Positions 32,675-41,625 of a DNA stretch of 64,000 nt are shown piece by piece. The stretch lies in the NCBI RefSeq assembly GCF_000262305.1, contig NC_017910.1:1984001-2048000 (forward strand). Direction: 5' to 3'. This DNA comes from Shimwellia blattae DSM 4481 = NBRC 105725. GTDB lineage: Bacteria > Pseudomonadota > Gammaproteobacteria > Enterobacterales > Enterobacteriaceae. The position numbers and the translations under genes are program-made. Every line of letters begins with the position of its first letter. Positions within the stretch are counted from its first letter, which is position 1. The notes below the pieces were generated by a model. The model was not told the origin of the DNA and ran no database searches. It saw nothing but the letters and a program-made list of their open reading frames with translations.

Positions 32675-34075
32675 ATGATGACGGATAAAGTCCGTATTAA
32701 TACTTTGAATGCCCATTCAGAACCTCAGAGCAATGAAACCTTTCTGGCGAGACAGGCAGAATTTGAGTCTAATGTCAGGAGCTATCCCCGTAAGTTGCCA
32801 TTTGCTATTGCCCGGGCGCAGGGTGCATGGTTAACCGACGTAGAAAATAATCAGTATCTTGATTGCCTGGCAGGCGCCGGTACACTGGCGCTGGGTCATA
32901 ACCATCCTGATGTGCTGCAAAGCATTCAAAATGTCATTACCAGTGGCTTACCGTTACATACACTCGATTTAACCACCCCGTTAAAAGACGCATTTTCTGC
33001 GTACTTATTATCGCTATTACCCGGCGAAGGAAAGGAATACTGCCTGCAGTTTACCGGGCCTTCCGGCGCGGATGCGGTAGAAGCGGCGCTGAAACTGGCG
33101 AAGAAAGTGACCGGGCGCTCCGGCATTATCAGCTTTTCCGGCGGCTATCACGGCATGACCCACGGGGCGCTGGCGGTCACCGGCAATCTCTCCCCGAAGG
33201 AGGCCGTCCACGGCATGATGCCCGACGTGCAGTTTATGCCGTACCCCAGGGAATACCGCTGCCCGCTGGGCATTGGCGGCGAGGCTGGCGTGCAGGCCCT
33301 GAGCGACTATTTTGAAAACCTGATTTCCGACGTGGAAAGCGGGGTGCGTAAGCCCGCGGCGGTGATCCTGGAAGCGATTCAGGGAGAAGGGGGCGTGAAC
33401 CCGGCACCGGCGGCCTGGCTACAGCGGATCCGCAACGTGACCCGTGAGCACGGCATTTTGCTGATTGTTGATGAAGTGCAGGCCGGTTTTGCCCGCAGCG
33501 GTAAATTCTTCGCCTTTGAACATGCCGCTATTGAGCCGGATATCATCGTGATGTCAAAAGCCGTTGGCGGCGGGCTGCCGCTGGCCGTTCTGGGGATCAA
33601 AAAGCAGTTTGACGCCTGGTCCCCGGGGCACCACACCGGCACATTCCGCGGTAACCAGCTGGCAATGGCTACCGGCCTGACCACGCTGAAGATCCTGAAA
33701 GAAGAAAATATTGCCGCGAAAGTCGCAGACCAGGGCGAGTGGCTGAAGTCTGAACTGCGCGGTCTGCAGCAGCGTTACCCGGCCATAGGCCATATCCGCG
33801 GCCGTGGCCTGATGATCGGTATCGAGATGGTTAACCCGGCAGCGGCCCCCGATCGCCAGGGATGCTACCCGGCAGATGGCGAGCTTGCTGCTCTTATCCA
33901 GAAAAAATGCTTCGAAGGTGGCCTGATCCTTGAGCGCGGCGGGCGCAATGGTTGCGTGCTGCGCCTGCTGCCGTCGCTGCTGATAACCAGCGGGGAACTG
34001 AAGATTTTCCTCGATAAATTCGAGACCGCACTTCAGGGCGCGGGCCTGAAGCCAGCTGATACCAGGGGGGTATGA
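32675..34075 (+). CDS. dat: Diaminobutyrate-2-oxoglutarate aminotransferase
   Basis: A 466-residue class III PLP aminotransferase that makes L-2,4-diaminobutyrate from aspartate semialdehyde with glutamate as donor. Motifs are DCLAGAGTLALGHNHP, FTGPSGADAVEAALKLA, FSGGYHGMTHGAL, ILEAIQGEGGVNPAP, LIVDEVQAGFARSG and the PLP Lys at about 295 in MSKAVGGGLP; all fit Acinetobacter/Enterobacter-type Dat. Its stop overlaps the ddc start, the usual dat-ddc operon. GGGAG lies eight bases before the ATG. Confidence 0.93.
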   Translation: MMTDKVRINTLNAHSEPQSNETFLARQAEFESNVRSYPRKLPFAIARAQGAWLTDVENNQYLDCLAGAGTLALGHNHPDVLQSIQNVITSGLPLHTLDLTTPLKDAFSAYLLSLLPGEGKEYCLQFTGPSGADAVEAALKLAKKVTGRSGIISFSGGYHGMTHGALAVTGNLSPKEAVHGMMPDVQFMPYPREYRCPLGIGGEAGVQALSDYFENLISDVESGVRKPAAVILEAIQGEGGVNPAPAAWLQRIRNVTREHGILLIVDEVQAGFARSGKFFAFEHAAIEPDIIVMSKAVGGGLPLAVLGIKKQFDAWSPGHHTGTFRGNQLAMATGLTTLKILKEENIAAKVADQGEWLKSELRGLQQRYPAIGHIRGRGLMIGIEMVNPAAAPDRQGCYPADGELAALIQKKCFEGGLILERGGRNGCVLRLLPSLLITSGELKIFLDKFETALQGAGLKPADTRGV

Positions 34076-35541
34076 TGTCCGGAACTTATCCTGTCCTGTC
34101 TGGCGCGGCGGGCAGTATTGCCGCCTATCAGGATGCCATCGATCAGAGTACCCGGGCGGTCGTTGACTGGCTACAACAGCCGGACATGTACCGGGGCAAA
34201 ACCGTTGCTGAGTTACGCGAGCGTATCCAGCTGGCGTTTAACGAGGAAGGGCTGGGAAACCAGGCCGCGATCGGGCGGGCGGTTGAGCTCTTTCTCAACG
34301 ACAGCCTTTCCGTGCATCACCCGCAGTGTGTGGCGCATTTACACTGCCCGAGCCTGGTGATTAGCCAGGCCGCCGAAGTGCTGATTAACGCCACCAACCA
34401 GAGTATGGACTCCTGGGATCAGAGCCCGTCGGCCACGATGCTGGAAATCCGGCTGGTAGAGTGGCTGCGGGAGCGGGTGGGCTACAGCGCCGGGGACGCC
34501 GGTGTTTTCACCAGTGGCGGCACCCAGAGCAACCTGATGGGACTGATGCTGGCCCGGGATGCCTTTTTCGCCCGCCAGGGGCACTCTGTGCAACAGCATG
34601 GCCTGGGCGGGAGCCCGGCAAAAATCAAAGTGCTCTGCTCCGGGCATGCTCACTTCTCCGTGCAGAAAAACATGGCGCTGATGGGGCTCGGTTATCAGTC
34701 GGTCATCCAGGTAAAGTGCGATCGCTTCTCGCGTATGGATATGGTGGATCTGGCCGATCAGCTGGCCCTGGCGCAGGCCAGAGGTGAGCAGGTGATGGCC
34801 ATTGTCGCCACCGCCGGGACCACCGACGCAGGGGCGATAGATCCCCTGGCGGACATTGCGGCCCTGGCGGCAGAGCACCAGATCTGGCTCCATGTTGATG
34901 CGGCCTGGGGCGGGGCGCTGCTGCTCTCTGAGCAATATCGCCACTACCTGCACGGCCTTGAGCTGGCGGATTCGATCACCCTGGATTTTCATAAGCAGTT
35001 CTTCCAGACCATTAGCTGCGGGGCATTTTTACTCAAAGATGCCCGCCACTATGAACTGATGCGCTATCAGGCGGCTTATCTCAACTCTGATTTTGATGCG
35101 CAGCAGGGGGTGCCGAACCTGGTTGCCAAATCGCTGCAGACCACGCGCCGGTTTGATGCCCTGAAACTGTGGATGGGCCTTGAGGCACTGGGCAGTAAAC
35201 AGTATGGGGCGCTTATTGACCATGGTGTGACCCTGGCCCAGGAGGTGGCGCGCTTTATTGACGGCTGCGAAAATCTGGAGCTGATAATGCAGCCCCAGCT
35301 GGCCAGCGTGTTGTTCCGGGTTCACCCGCCGCAGTGGAGCACGGCAGATGTTTCCCTGCTGAACCAGCAGACGGGGGATGCGCTGCTGGCCTCTGGTCGT
35401 GCGAATGTTGGCGTGACGCAAGCCGGTGGGGTGACCTGCCTGAAGCTCACGCTGCTTAACCCGACCGTCAGCCTGGAGGATATGAAACGCCTGCTGGCCA
35501 GTGTGGAGCAAACCGCGCAGCAAGTGCTGAACGGCGCCTGA
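34072..35541 (+). CDS. ddc: L-2,4-diaminobutyrate decarboxylase
   Basis: A 489-residue group II PLP decarboxylase that converts L-2,4-diaminobutyrate to 1,3-diaminopropane. Motifs are HHPQCVAHLHCPSL, SMDSWDQSPSATMLE, VFTSGGTQSNLMGL, the cofactor Asp in LHVDAAWGGALLLS and the PLP Lys at about 308 in TLDFHKQFFQ. The length and the coupling to dat (ATGATG overlapping the stop) are as in known dat-ddc pairs. 1,3-Diaminopropane serves as a polyamine or as precursor of norspermidine; no norspermidine genes are present here. It is followed by a hairpin shared with digH. Confidence 0.93.
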   Translation: MMSGTYPVLSGAAGSIAAYQDAIDQSTRAVVDWLQQPDMYRGKTVAELRERIQLAFNEEGLGNQAAIGRAVELFLNDSLSVHHPQCVAHLHCPSLVISQAAEVLINATNQSMDSWDQSPSATMLEIRLVEWLRERVGYSAGDAGVFTSGGTQSNLMGLMLARDAFFARQGHSVQQHGLGGSPAKIKVLCSGHAHFSVQKNMALMGLGYQSVIQVKCDRFSRMDMVDLADQLALAQARGEQVMAIVATAGTTDAGAIDPLADIAALAAEHQIWLHVDAAWGGALLLSEQYRHYLHGLELADSITLDFHKQFFQTISCGAFLLKDARHYELMRYQAAYLNSDFDAQQGVPNLVAKSLQTTRRFDALKLWMGLEALGSKQYGALIDHGVTLAQEVARFIDGCENLELIMQPQLASVLFRVHPPQWSTADVSLLNQQTGDALLASGRANVGVTQAGGVTCLKLTLLNPTVSLEDMKRLLASVEQTAQQVLNGA

Positions 35542-35557
35542 TCCCGCACCGCTTTAC

Positions 35558-35590
35558 TGTTCAGCCGGGGCGCTACCTCCGGCTGAACAG
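35558..35590. terminator. Hairpin between ddc and digH
   Basis: A perfect 12-bp stem (CTGTTCAGCCGG / CCGGCTGAACAG) with a nine-base loop lies between convergent genes. T-runs are weak on both sides, so termination strength is uncertain. Confidence 0.65.
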
Positions 35591-35595
35591 CCTGT

Positions 35596-36897
35596 TTACT
35601 GCCCCCAGCGGCTGCGCAGATAGCTGACCGCTTCCCGGGTTTGTGGCTGATCCAGATTCGCTGCCCGGAACAAAATCGTGCCGCTGACCTGGGGGAGTTG
35701 CTCGTTCAGATCCAGCTGTTTTTTCAGCTCCGCAACACCGCCTTCTGTGCCCCAGTCTGGTTCGCTGGCCGAGGGATTGCCCACCTTATACAGCGCGACA
35801 CCGATATACAGCCGGGTACGGGTAGGTTTTACAACATCGGCCCACCACCGGGCGAGCACATCATAGCGGGCGACCTCCCGGCCAAAGGGCCAGTAAAGCT
35901 GCGGGGCGATATAGTCCAGCAATCCCTGTTGTACCCAGAGCCGGGTATCCGCATAGGACTCATCATAGGTTGCCGCACCCCGGGTATCGGAGCCTGCGGG
36001 ATCCTGGCTCCGGTTGCGCCAGATCCCGGCCGGGCTGATACCGAAGACAATCTCCGGTTTATGCTGGCGAATGGCGCGTGAAACCTGCTCAATAAGCAGC
36101 TGCGTATTGTGGCGCCGCCAGGCCGGTTTTGAGTCAAATGCCTGGCCGTATTGCCAGAAGGTCTGGTTATCGTCCAGCACCGCACCGGAAGACTCCGTAT
36201 AGAAGTAATCATCAAACTGCACGCCATCCACCGGGTAATTATCCGTCACTTCCGTGACGATGCTGGTTATCCAGTCCCGGACGGCCGGGATCCCCGGGTC
36301 CAGCACAAAGCGGCCAGCGGCTGTGCGGATCCACTCCGGGTGCTGCAGGTAAACGCTGGACGGGCTCTGACCACGGGTGGCGCTCATAGCGGCAATGGTG
36401 GCCGGAAGGGTATTGACGGTGACCCGGTAAGGGTTGAACCAGGCGTGAACTTTAATGCCCCGTTTGTGGGCCTCATCAAGGATAAAGCGCAGCGGATCGA
36501 ACCCGGGATCCCGGCCCAGATGCCCGGTCATAAGCTCCGACCAGGGCAGAATTTTTGACGCCCATAATGCGGAACCATCGGGCTTTACCTGGAAAAAGAC
36601 GGTATTGATGCCAAGGCTTTTTAGCTGCTCGAGCCTGGCTATCAGCGACTGTTGCTGCACCCGGATACGCAGGGCCGTATCGCTGATACTGGCAGAATCT
36701 GCCGGGGGCCAGTCGAGGTGGTTTACCGTTGTCAGCCATACGCCACGCAGCGGGGGCTGGACGCTGGTTTCCGGGGGCGGAGCAGGGGGCGTGGTGACCT
36801 GCGGCGGCGGTGTAGAAGAGCAGCTGATAAACAGCAGGGCACCGGCGACAACCGCCGTCAGGGCACCGGCTCTTTTTAAGGTGGTTGCCGGGGGCAT
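35596..36897 (-). CDS. digH: DigH (YddW) peptidoglycan glycoside hydrolase lipoprotein
   Basis: A 433-residue outer-membrane lipoprotein (E. coli YddW/DigH is 439) of the GHL10 family. DigH cleaves denuded glycan strands of septal peptidoglycan. The N-terminal hydrophobic segment ends in the lipobox LFISC (Cys about residue 26), then a Pro-rich linker. The GHL10 domain begins at RGVWLTTVNHLDWPP and includes FQVKPDGSALW, VHAWFNPYRV, VDGVQFDDYFY (catalytic acid region) and YIAPQLYWPF. Ends SYLRSRWGQ as in E. coli (QSRWGS). The region upstream has a weak ribosome site, so the exact start is less certain. Confidence 0.92.
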   Translation of the reverse strand: MPPATTLKRAGALTAVVAGALLFISCSSTPPPQVTTPPAPPPETSVQPPLRGVWLTTVNHLDWPPADSASISDTALRIRVQQQSLIARLEQLKSLGINTVFFQVKPDGSALWASKILPWSELMTGHLGRDPGFDPLRFILDEAHKRGIKVHAWFNPYRVTVNTLPATIAAMSATRGQSPSSVYLQHPEWIRTAAGRFVLDPGIPAVRDWITSIVTEVTDNYPVDGVQFDDYFYTESSGAVLDDNQTFWQYGQAFDSKPAWRRHNTQLLIEQVSRAIRQHKPEIVFGISPAGIWRNRSQDPAGSDTRGAATYDESYADTRLWVQQGLLDYIAPQLYWPFGREVARYDVLARWWADVVKPTRTRLYIGVALYKVGNPSASEPDWGTEGGVAELKKQLDLNEQLPQVSGTILFRAANLDQPQTREAVSYLRSRWGQ

Positions 36898-37306
36898 TTT
36901 GCGATAACGAGAGATAATAGGGGCTCCGTTTATGGCTGATGGTCAGTGGAAAGGGAACATTTGCCTATTATTCAGGTCTGTATTGATATTCGCAAGGGCG
37001 GCAATAGCCAGGAAGCGCAGCCGCCGCAGGGCAGGGAAATGCGCAGCAATGTGGGGGGATCGCGCGGGCGCAGTGTTTTTATCTTGTTATGGCGCCATTG
37101 ATTCTCAGATAATAAATCAGCAGATAAAATCTTACGCTATTTTGTTTGTTTTTTATTCATTATACAAAATATAAAATTAAGATCATTTGATATTCCGGCT
37201 TATCTAAAGCTAACGTTGTGTTATCAGGTTTCAGGTAAAATATAATTCCACCGCAAACGTTTTTTGTACGATTGTTATCTGGTGGTAATAAGGAGTTTGG
37301 CGTTTT
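36898..37306. other. Intergenic region between digH and YjiK-like gene
   Basis: A 409-base divergent region. The right half (from about 37080) is AT-rich and should hold the promoters of the YjiK-like gene, with AAGGAG nine bases before its ATG. The 80-codon open frame at 36932-37174 has no ribosome site and no recognisable family. I see no gene here. Confidence 0.5.
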
Positions 37307-38176
37307 ATGGTAAACATCTGTGCATTTGGTAAGGTTTACAGAAAAAGCATTAACATAGCGTTATCTTTTTTAGCCCTCTTTTTTATTCTTGGTGGCGGCG
37401 CTGTCTATTATTCGCTGGCCGGTGAGGTGACTGTCAGTGATCCGGCCTATACGCTTAAGATGCTGAAAAAGTTGCCAGATGTGAGCAACTTATCTTCTCT
37501 GACCTATATCCCGGAAGAGAACATTCTGGTCGCAACCCTGAACAAACCGGCAACACTGCTGAAGCTGACCACGGACGGCGACATTATTTCACGCAGCCCG
37601 CTGACCTTCATTAAAGATGCGGAAACGGTGGAATATATTGGCGACGGTAAACTGGCCATGGTCGATGAGCGCAGCTCCGTGTTACATATTGTGAATCTTG
37701 CGAATTTACAGCCTGTTAAACCGGTCGGCACCATTGATCTGCAATTTATTACCCCCAAAAGTAACCGTGGATTTGAAGGCATGGCCTGGGATGCGGATAA
37801 AAAAACGCTTTATGTCGCCAAAGAGCGCGATCCTTATGGCCTGTATTCAGTAAAATGGGATGCCAGTAACCATATTACCGGTATCTATAAAGTTAACGAA
37901 TTACTTAAAAATGTTAACGTTAAAGATATTTCTGCCCTGAATTTTGACAAGGGGAATTTGTTTATTTTATCCGATCAGTCTAAAGGTCTGGTGCAAATCG
38001 ACCCGGAAGGGAAAGTTACCGGGGTACTGAATCTGAGGGCCGGGCACCACGGGCTGGAAAAAGATGTTCCCCAGGCTGAGGGGGTTGCCTCTGACTCGGC
38101 GGGTAATATCTATGTCGCCAGTGAGCCAAACCTGTTCTATAAATTTGTGCCGCTGGCCGGTACGAAAAATCCGTAA
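37307..38176 (+). CDS. YjiK/SdiA-regulated-family exported protein
   Basis: A 289-residue protein with an N-terminal membrane anchor or signal (SINIALSFLALFFILGGG, about residues 14-32) and a beta-propeller-like domain of the SdiA-regulated/YjiK family. Propeller-type strands are seen at LSSLTYIPEENILVATLN, AETVEYIGDGKLAMVDE, RGFEGMAWDADKKTLYVAKE, ALNFDKGNLFILSDQS and AEGVASDSAGNIYVASEP. The role of the family is unknown; it is thought to act in the periplasm. It may be co-transcribed with the DUF1294 gene 84 bases downstream. Confidence 0.8.
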   Translation: MVNICAFGKVYRKSINIALSFLALFFILGGGAVYYSLAGEVTVSDPAYTLKMLKKLPDVSNLSSLTYIPEENILVATLNKPATLLKLTTDGDIISRSPLTFIKDAETVEYIGDGKLAMVDERSSVLHIVNLANLQPVKPVGTIDLQFITPKSNRGFEGMAWDADKKTLYVAKERDPYGLYSVKWDASNHITGIYKVNELLKNVNVKDISALNFDKGNLFILSDQSKGLVQIDPEGKVTGVLNLRAGHHGLEKDVPQAEGVASDSAGNIYVASEPNLFYKFVPLAGTKNP

Positions 38177-38260
38177 ATCACGAATGTCAGCGCATTGCCG
38201 GGCGGTGTCAGGTATATTTGTCGTTTGCGTAACCAGTCGTAGCCCGTAACGGCAATTTGT

Positions 38261-38614
38261 ATGAAATTAAATCATTTTTGTTATTTCCTGATGGCGCTGG
38301 CGGCAATTGCCAGCGCGGTGCTGCCATATCACCTGATAGCGTGGGGGGTATTTATCAACCTGCTGACGTTTTTGATCTATGGCGGTGACAAGCTGGCGGC
38401 CTGCAAAGGATGGAGCAGGGTGCCAGAGCTGACTTTGCTGGCCTTTGGCCTGACCGGTGGCTGGCCAGGTGCCATTGCCGGTCAGCATCTGTTTCACCAC
38501 AAAACCCAGAAGCAGCCGTTTAAAACCTGGTTCTGGCTGAGTGTGGTTATCAGCCTGGCCGCAATGGCCGGTGGGTACTGGCTGTATTTGTTTATGCAGG
38601 TCCATATGCGCTGA
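38261..38614 (+). CDS. DUF1294 membrane protein
   Basis: A 117-residue protein with about four short membrane helices. The DUF1294 signature is FLIYGGDKLAACKGWSRVPE, followed by FGLTGGWPGAIAGQHLFHHKT and PFKTWFW. These small proteins are common and often fused to cold-shock domains; this one has no fusion. The function is unknown. A starting Met at 38261 is preceded by a poor ribosome site. Confidence 0.85.
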   Translation: MKLNHFCYFLMALAAIASAVLPYHLIAWGVFINLLTFLIYGGDKLAACKGWSRVPELTLLAFGLTGGWPGAIAGQHLFHHKTQKQPFKTWFWLSVVISLAAMAGGYWLYLFMQVHMR

Positions 38615-38812
38615 TCTTAAATCCCCCGTACATAAGCACGGGGGATGAGCATATAAAGCCGACGACTTCTCGTCATGCCGAAAAAATCCTTATCATTCAG
38701 TGTGTCACTTAATTCTCTTTACGTTATAAGTTTGTGCAACGTTTCACGGCAATGGATGGCTTCACTCGATATCCTCATTACCATATTGTTTAAACAAAGG
38801 TAATCACGAGTG

Positions 38813-39715
38813 ATGAAAATGAGATTTGTACTCACTATGGCGGCGCTGGCATGCCTGGTGGCTAACGTGGAGGCTTCTGAGAAACTTGCAGGTAATGAGA
38901 TACTTGCCGTGCAGAAAGGCGGGGTGCCCGATAAGGTTTACACCAGGGATAAGCCAACGCTGCGTATAGCCACCTATAATATCGGCAAGAATGAGGCTTC
39001 CGATAACGTAGCTGATTTTACAGCACTTAATTCAGCGATTAAAAAAATCAACGCTGACATTATTGCAGTACCGGAAGTGGATAACAAAACCAAGCGTAGC
39101 CAGAAAATCGATCAGCTAAAGACGATTGCTGATGCGAATAACATGCACTATGTGTTTGGTAAGGCGCTGGATTTTGACGACGGCGAATATGGGCTGGGGC
39201 TGTTGTCAAAATATAAAATTTTGCATTCGCAGGTCGTTAAGCTGCCATCAGGCAATGCCGAACAGCGTGTCGCCTTGCTGGCGCAAGTCGAGGTGCCGGG
39301 GTTTGATTCAGCACCGGTAATCATCGTAACGCATCTGGACTGGCAAAAAAATCCCACCATTCGTACCGAGCAGGCGCGTTATCTGCTGGATCTGAGTATC
39401 GGCGATGCGAGCTCTGATTTTAAGGACATTGCCTCCGCCATTAAGATCCTGGCCGGTGATTTCAATTCCACACGCGAAGAGCAGCCGGTAAAAGAGATTG
39501 GTTATTTCTTTAATGAAGTCTCAAAACCAGGGACCGATACCCGCAGCTGGCCAGCCGTCAATCCCGCCATTGATATCGACCACATTTTTACCTTCAAAGG
39601 GCAAAAGTGGGACGTAAAAAAGCTCGAGATTCCGCATAACTCTCCATCGTTTAACTGGTCGGCAGCCAGTGATCATCTACCGGTGATTGCCGAGATGGAG
39701 CTCACCGAACAGTAA
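38813..39715 (+). CDS. Exported endonuclease/exonuclease/phosphatase-fold protein
   Basis: A 300-residue protein with a signal peptide of about 20 residues (cleavage after VEA-SE), so it acts outside the cytoplasm. The EEP fold is shown in order by RIATYNIGKNE, IIAVPEVDN (metal Glu), GLGLLSKYKI, VTHLDWQKN (His), ILAGDFNST (catalytic Asp-Asn), AIDIDHIF and the final catalytic His in SDHLPVIAEME. The family includes DNases, sphingomyelinases and inositol phosphatases; the substrate cannot be decided here. An alternative start is GTG at 38810. Monocistronic, with a good terminator after it. Confidence 0.85.
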   Translation: MKMRFVLTMAALACLVANVEASEKLAGNEILAVQKGGVPDKVYTRDKPTLRIATYNIGKNEASDNVADFTALNSAIKKINADIIAVPEVDNKTKRSQKIDQLKTIADANNMHYVFGKALDFDDGEYGLGLLSKYKILHSQVVKLPSGNAEQRVALLAQVEVPGFDSAPVIIVTHLDWQKNPTIRTEQARYLLDLSIGDASSDFKDIASAIKILAGDFNSTREEQPVKEIGYFFNEVSKPGTDTRSWPAVNPAIDIDHIFTFKGQKWDVKKLEIPHNSPSFNWSAASDHLPVIAEMELTEQ

Positions 39716-39723
39716 AATGACAA

Positions 39724-39751
39724 GGGGCTTCCTGATAGAGGCCCCGTTTTT
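39724..39751 (+). terminator. Terminator after the EEP-fold gene
   Basis: An 8-bp stem (GGGGCTTC / GAGGCCCC with one G-U pair), a six-base loop and GTTTTT immediately after form a typical rho-independent terminator eight bases beyond the stop. Confidence 0.88.
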
Positions 39752-39928
39752 ATATGCTGCAGTCAGCCAGAGGGGGGGAAGTGTACACCGGTGGGAACAT
39801 CGGGTGATCTGATAGCCGTTCTGACCATTACATGCAATTTAACATAATATACATTATGCGAATTTAAATGAAGTCAGACAGAATCCAGGTCGTTGATACC
39901 GTCATTTGTGCACGGGTGTCCCATAGCT

Positions 39929-41191
39929 CTATGTAAGACGCGCAATATTCTCATCGATACGGGACTGAATATACTGCAATGAGTCCTTCGTTATTTTCCC
40001 GGGAAGTAATGCCTGTGATTTTACTGAAAACCCTGTTGCCACACTGGCAATGCACGAAACTACCCGGGTAACTTCTGTTTCCGATAATCCGGCCTCCCGG
40101 ATACCCAGCTGCAAAATATCCTCACGGCTAATATCCAGCGCTTCCCCCATAACATCCATCTGGTGATAACCTCCCGGGCCTGCGCAGTATGTGATATCAA
40201 ATGCAGGCGCCAGCGACCAGAAACCTTCCCGGGACATCAGATAAGCGAAATTCTTGGGGTGATCATCCCGGTTATTAAAAATAATATTGAAGACAATGCG
40301 TTCAAACGCGCGTTTCTTCTCCCGGACATCATTAGTACAAAACTGAGTTGCCCGGAGAAAACTGGCATAATCCATCGATCCAGGAACCTGATAGTTTGCC
40401 CCGGTGAATGCCGCCAGGCTTTGCATCGGTACACGCATTCCCTGGTAGCGATCAAACCGTCGGGTGGCAAACGCCGCCTGGCCGCCAGGAAGTTCAAAAT
40501 ACTGCGTCTCCGGTGTGTCTATACCGCATTCCCGCAGGCATTCGGCATAAACCATTTCAATGGCACAGACTTCCGGGTGCTCCTGTACGGCCGGGAATTT
40601 AATAAGCCACGGTTCCAGTTCATGCGCTGCTACAGTCGTAAACTCGCCGGTTATGACGTTTCTGTACAATAATACCTTCGGCCTGGCACCTTGCGGAGAG
40701 CCTCCCATAAGGAGCAGTCGGTTCAGAAATTCGCCCCCTTCCCCTTTCTGGACCTCCTGAACCTCTGCGGCTAACTGACTCACCGGGATATCGTCATCAA
40801 CGGGAGCTGCATCTGGCGCAACGGGCATATACGTCATCGCCCCCATTGCATTACTACCGATATACGTTAGCCGCTCAAGGGGACCAATTCTGGCTGCATT
40901 AAGACCGCGCCTGCGAAACAACCGGTCCATCAGCAGCATTCCCCATCCGTCAGGCAAAGAATCGTATACCGGGCCTGGCAATCCGAGCTGGTGTTGTGGA
41001 AATTCACGGCGCAGCCCTGGCCCGTTGAGCGGCAGTGAATAACGAGCCAGTTCAAGGCCACGCTTTTTGGCCTGCTGGCTATATTCAAACATAATAACCG
41101 GGCGCCCGGTCAGTGCCGTTGTGGTTACCAGCGTACCCCAGAGCCAGCGTTCTCCCCATCCTTCATAAAAAATCTCAACACTATTAATCAT
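39929..41191 (-). CDS. HipA-like toxin kinase
   Basis: A 420-residue Ser/Thr kinase of the HipA family. The N-terminal part begins MINSVEIFYEGWGERWLWG. Kinase features are the flexible LLMGGSPQGARPK loop (P-loop-like), the Lys in EPWLIKFP, the catalytic NNRDDHPKNFAYL and the metal-binding Asp in LAPAFDITYC. E. coli HipA phosphorylates glutamyl-tRNA synthetase and causes growth arrest; the target here is unknown. I chose ATG 41191, which overlaps the stop of the HipB-like gene by eight bases and starts right at the conserved region; the frame is open another 56 codons upstream inside the antitoxin gene. Confidence 0.88.
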   Translation of the reverse strand: MINSVEIFYEGWGERWLWGTLVTTTALTGRPVIMFEYSQQAKKRGLELARYSLPLNGPGLRREFPQHQLGLPGPVYDSLPDGWGMLLMDRLFRRRGLNAARIGPLERLTYIGSNAMGAMTYMPVAPDAAPVDDDIPVSQLAAEVQEVQKGEGGEFLNRLLLMGGSPQGARPKVLLYRNVITGEFTTVAAHELEPWLIKFPAVQEHPEVCAIEMVYAECLRECGIDTPETQYFELPGGQAAFATRRFDRYQGMRVPMQSLAAFTGANYQVPGSMDYASFLRATQFCTNDVREKKRAFERIVFNIIFNNRDDHPKNFAYLMSREGFWSLAPAFDITYCAGPGGYHQMDVMGEALDISREDILQLGIREAGLSETEVTRVVSCIASVATGFSVKSQALLPGKITKDSLQYIQSRIDENIARLT

Positions 41192-41501
41192 CGCGATTCC
41201 TTTTTCTGATGCGCTGGCGAACCAGGGTTGACTCATAGCGTCGGAGATCTTCAAGGCTCTCAAGTTTGGGTTTGAAAAGTGCCTCCAGCTCAGCTGTACG
41301 CCCCAGAACCATAGCGATACGGACAACATTCTCAAACCCGGTATTCTTTCCCGATTCAAGATTAGATACCGTATTCACGCCAAGACCAGCCCTTTTGGCC
41401 AGTTCTGCCTGGGTCATTTGCTGATTAATGCGCTCTGTACGCAACCGGTCGCACAACAGGGAAACGAGCTCTTCGGGTTTTGTAAATGATAAATCTATCA
41501 T
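41184..41501 (-). CDS. HipB-like XRE-family antitoxin
   Basis: A 105-residue helix-turn-helix protein. The XRE motif MTQAELAKRAGLGVNTVSNLESGKNTG covers about residues 29-54 in short pieces. The C-terminal tail is basic (RRYESTLVRQRIRKRNRDD). It is the first gene of the pair with the HipA-like kinase, overlapping by eight bases, the usual antitoxin-first order. It should bind and neutralise the kinase and repress the operon through sites just upstream. Confidence 0.88.
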   Translation of the reverse strand: MIDLSFTKPEELVSLLCDRLRTERINQQMTQAELAKRAGLGVNTVSNLESGKNTGFENVVRIAMVLGRTAELEALFKPKLESLEDLRRYESTLVRQRIRKRNRDD

Positions 41502-41506
41502 GTTGT

Positions 41507-41535
41507 GTGTTATCTTTGTTTTAATGGCTTAACAC
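41507..41535. promoter_or_regulatory. Candidate HipB operator
   Basis: An inverted repeat GTGTTA (41507-41512) and TAACAC (41530-41535) with 17 bases between lies directly before the HipB-like start in an AT-rich promoter region. Spaced inverted repeats at this place are typical of autoregulated XRE antitoxins; binding is not shown. Confidence 0.4.
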
Positions 41536-41580
41536 CCAATATTATAGAGTTATATCTGTATGGATGGCAGTGGGGAAGTG

Positions 41581-41612
41581 AAAAAAACACGCAATGCCCC
41601 GTCCCGGGGCAT
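41581..41612 (-). terminator. Terminator of the orphan gene at 41626
   Basis: On the minus strand, an 8-bp stem (ATGCCCCG / CGGGGCAT, three-base loop at 41602-41604) is followed by TGCGTG and T7. It starts 14 bases after the stop of the gene at 41626-41991 and separates it from hipBA. Confidence 0.8.
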
Positions 41613-41625
41613 CATCAGGTAACGC

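Noticed and set aside
34339..34992. 217-codon minus-strand frame inside ddc
   Set aside because: Antisense shadow of a well-supported PLP decarboxylase; composition is His/Gln-rich with no known domain.
36932..37174. 80-codon frame upstream of the YjiK-like gene
   Set aside because: No ribosome site, Arg-rich low-quality composition, and it runs through the promoter region.
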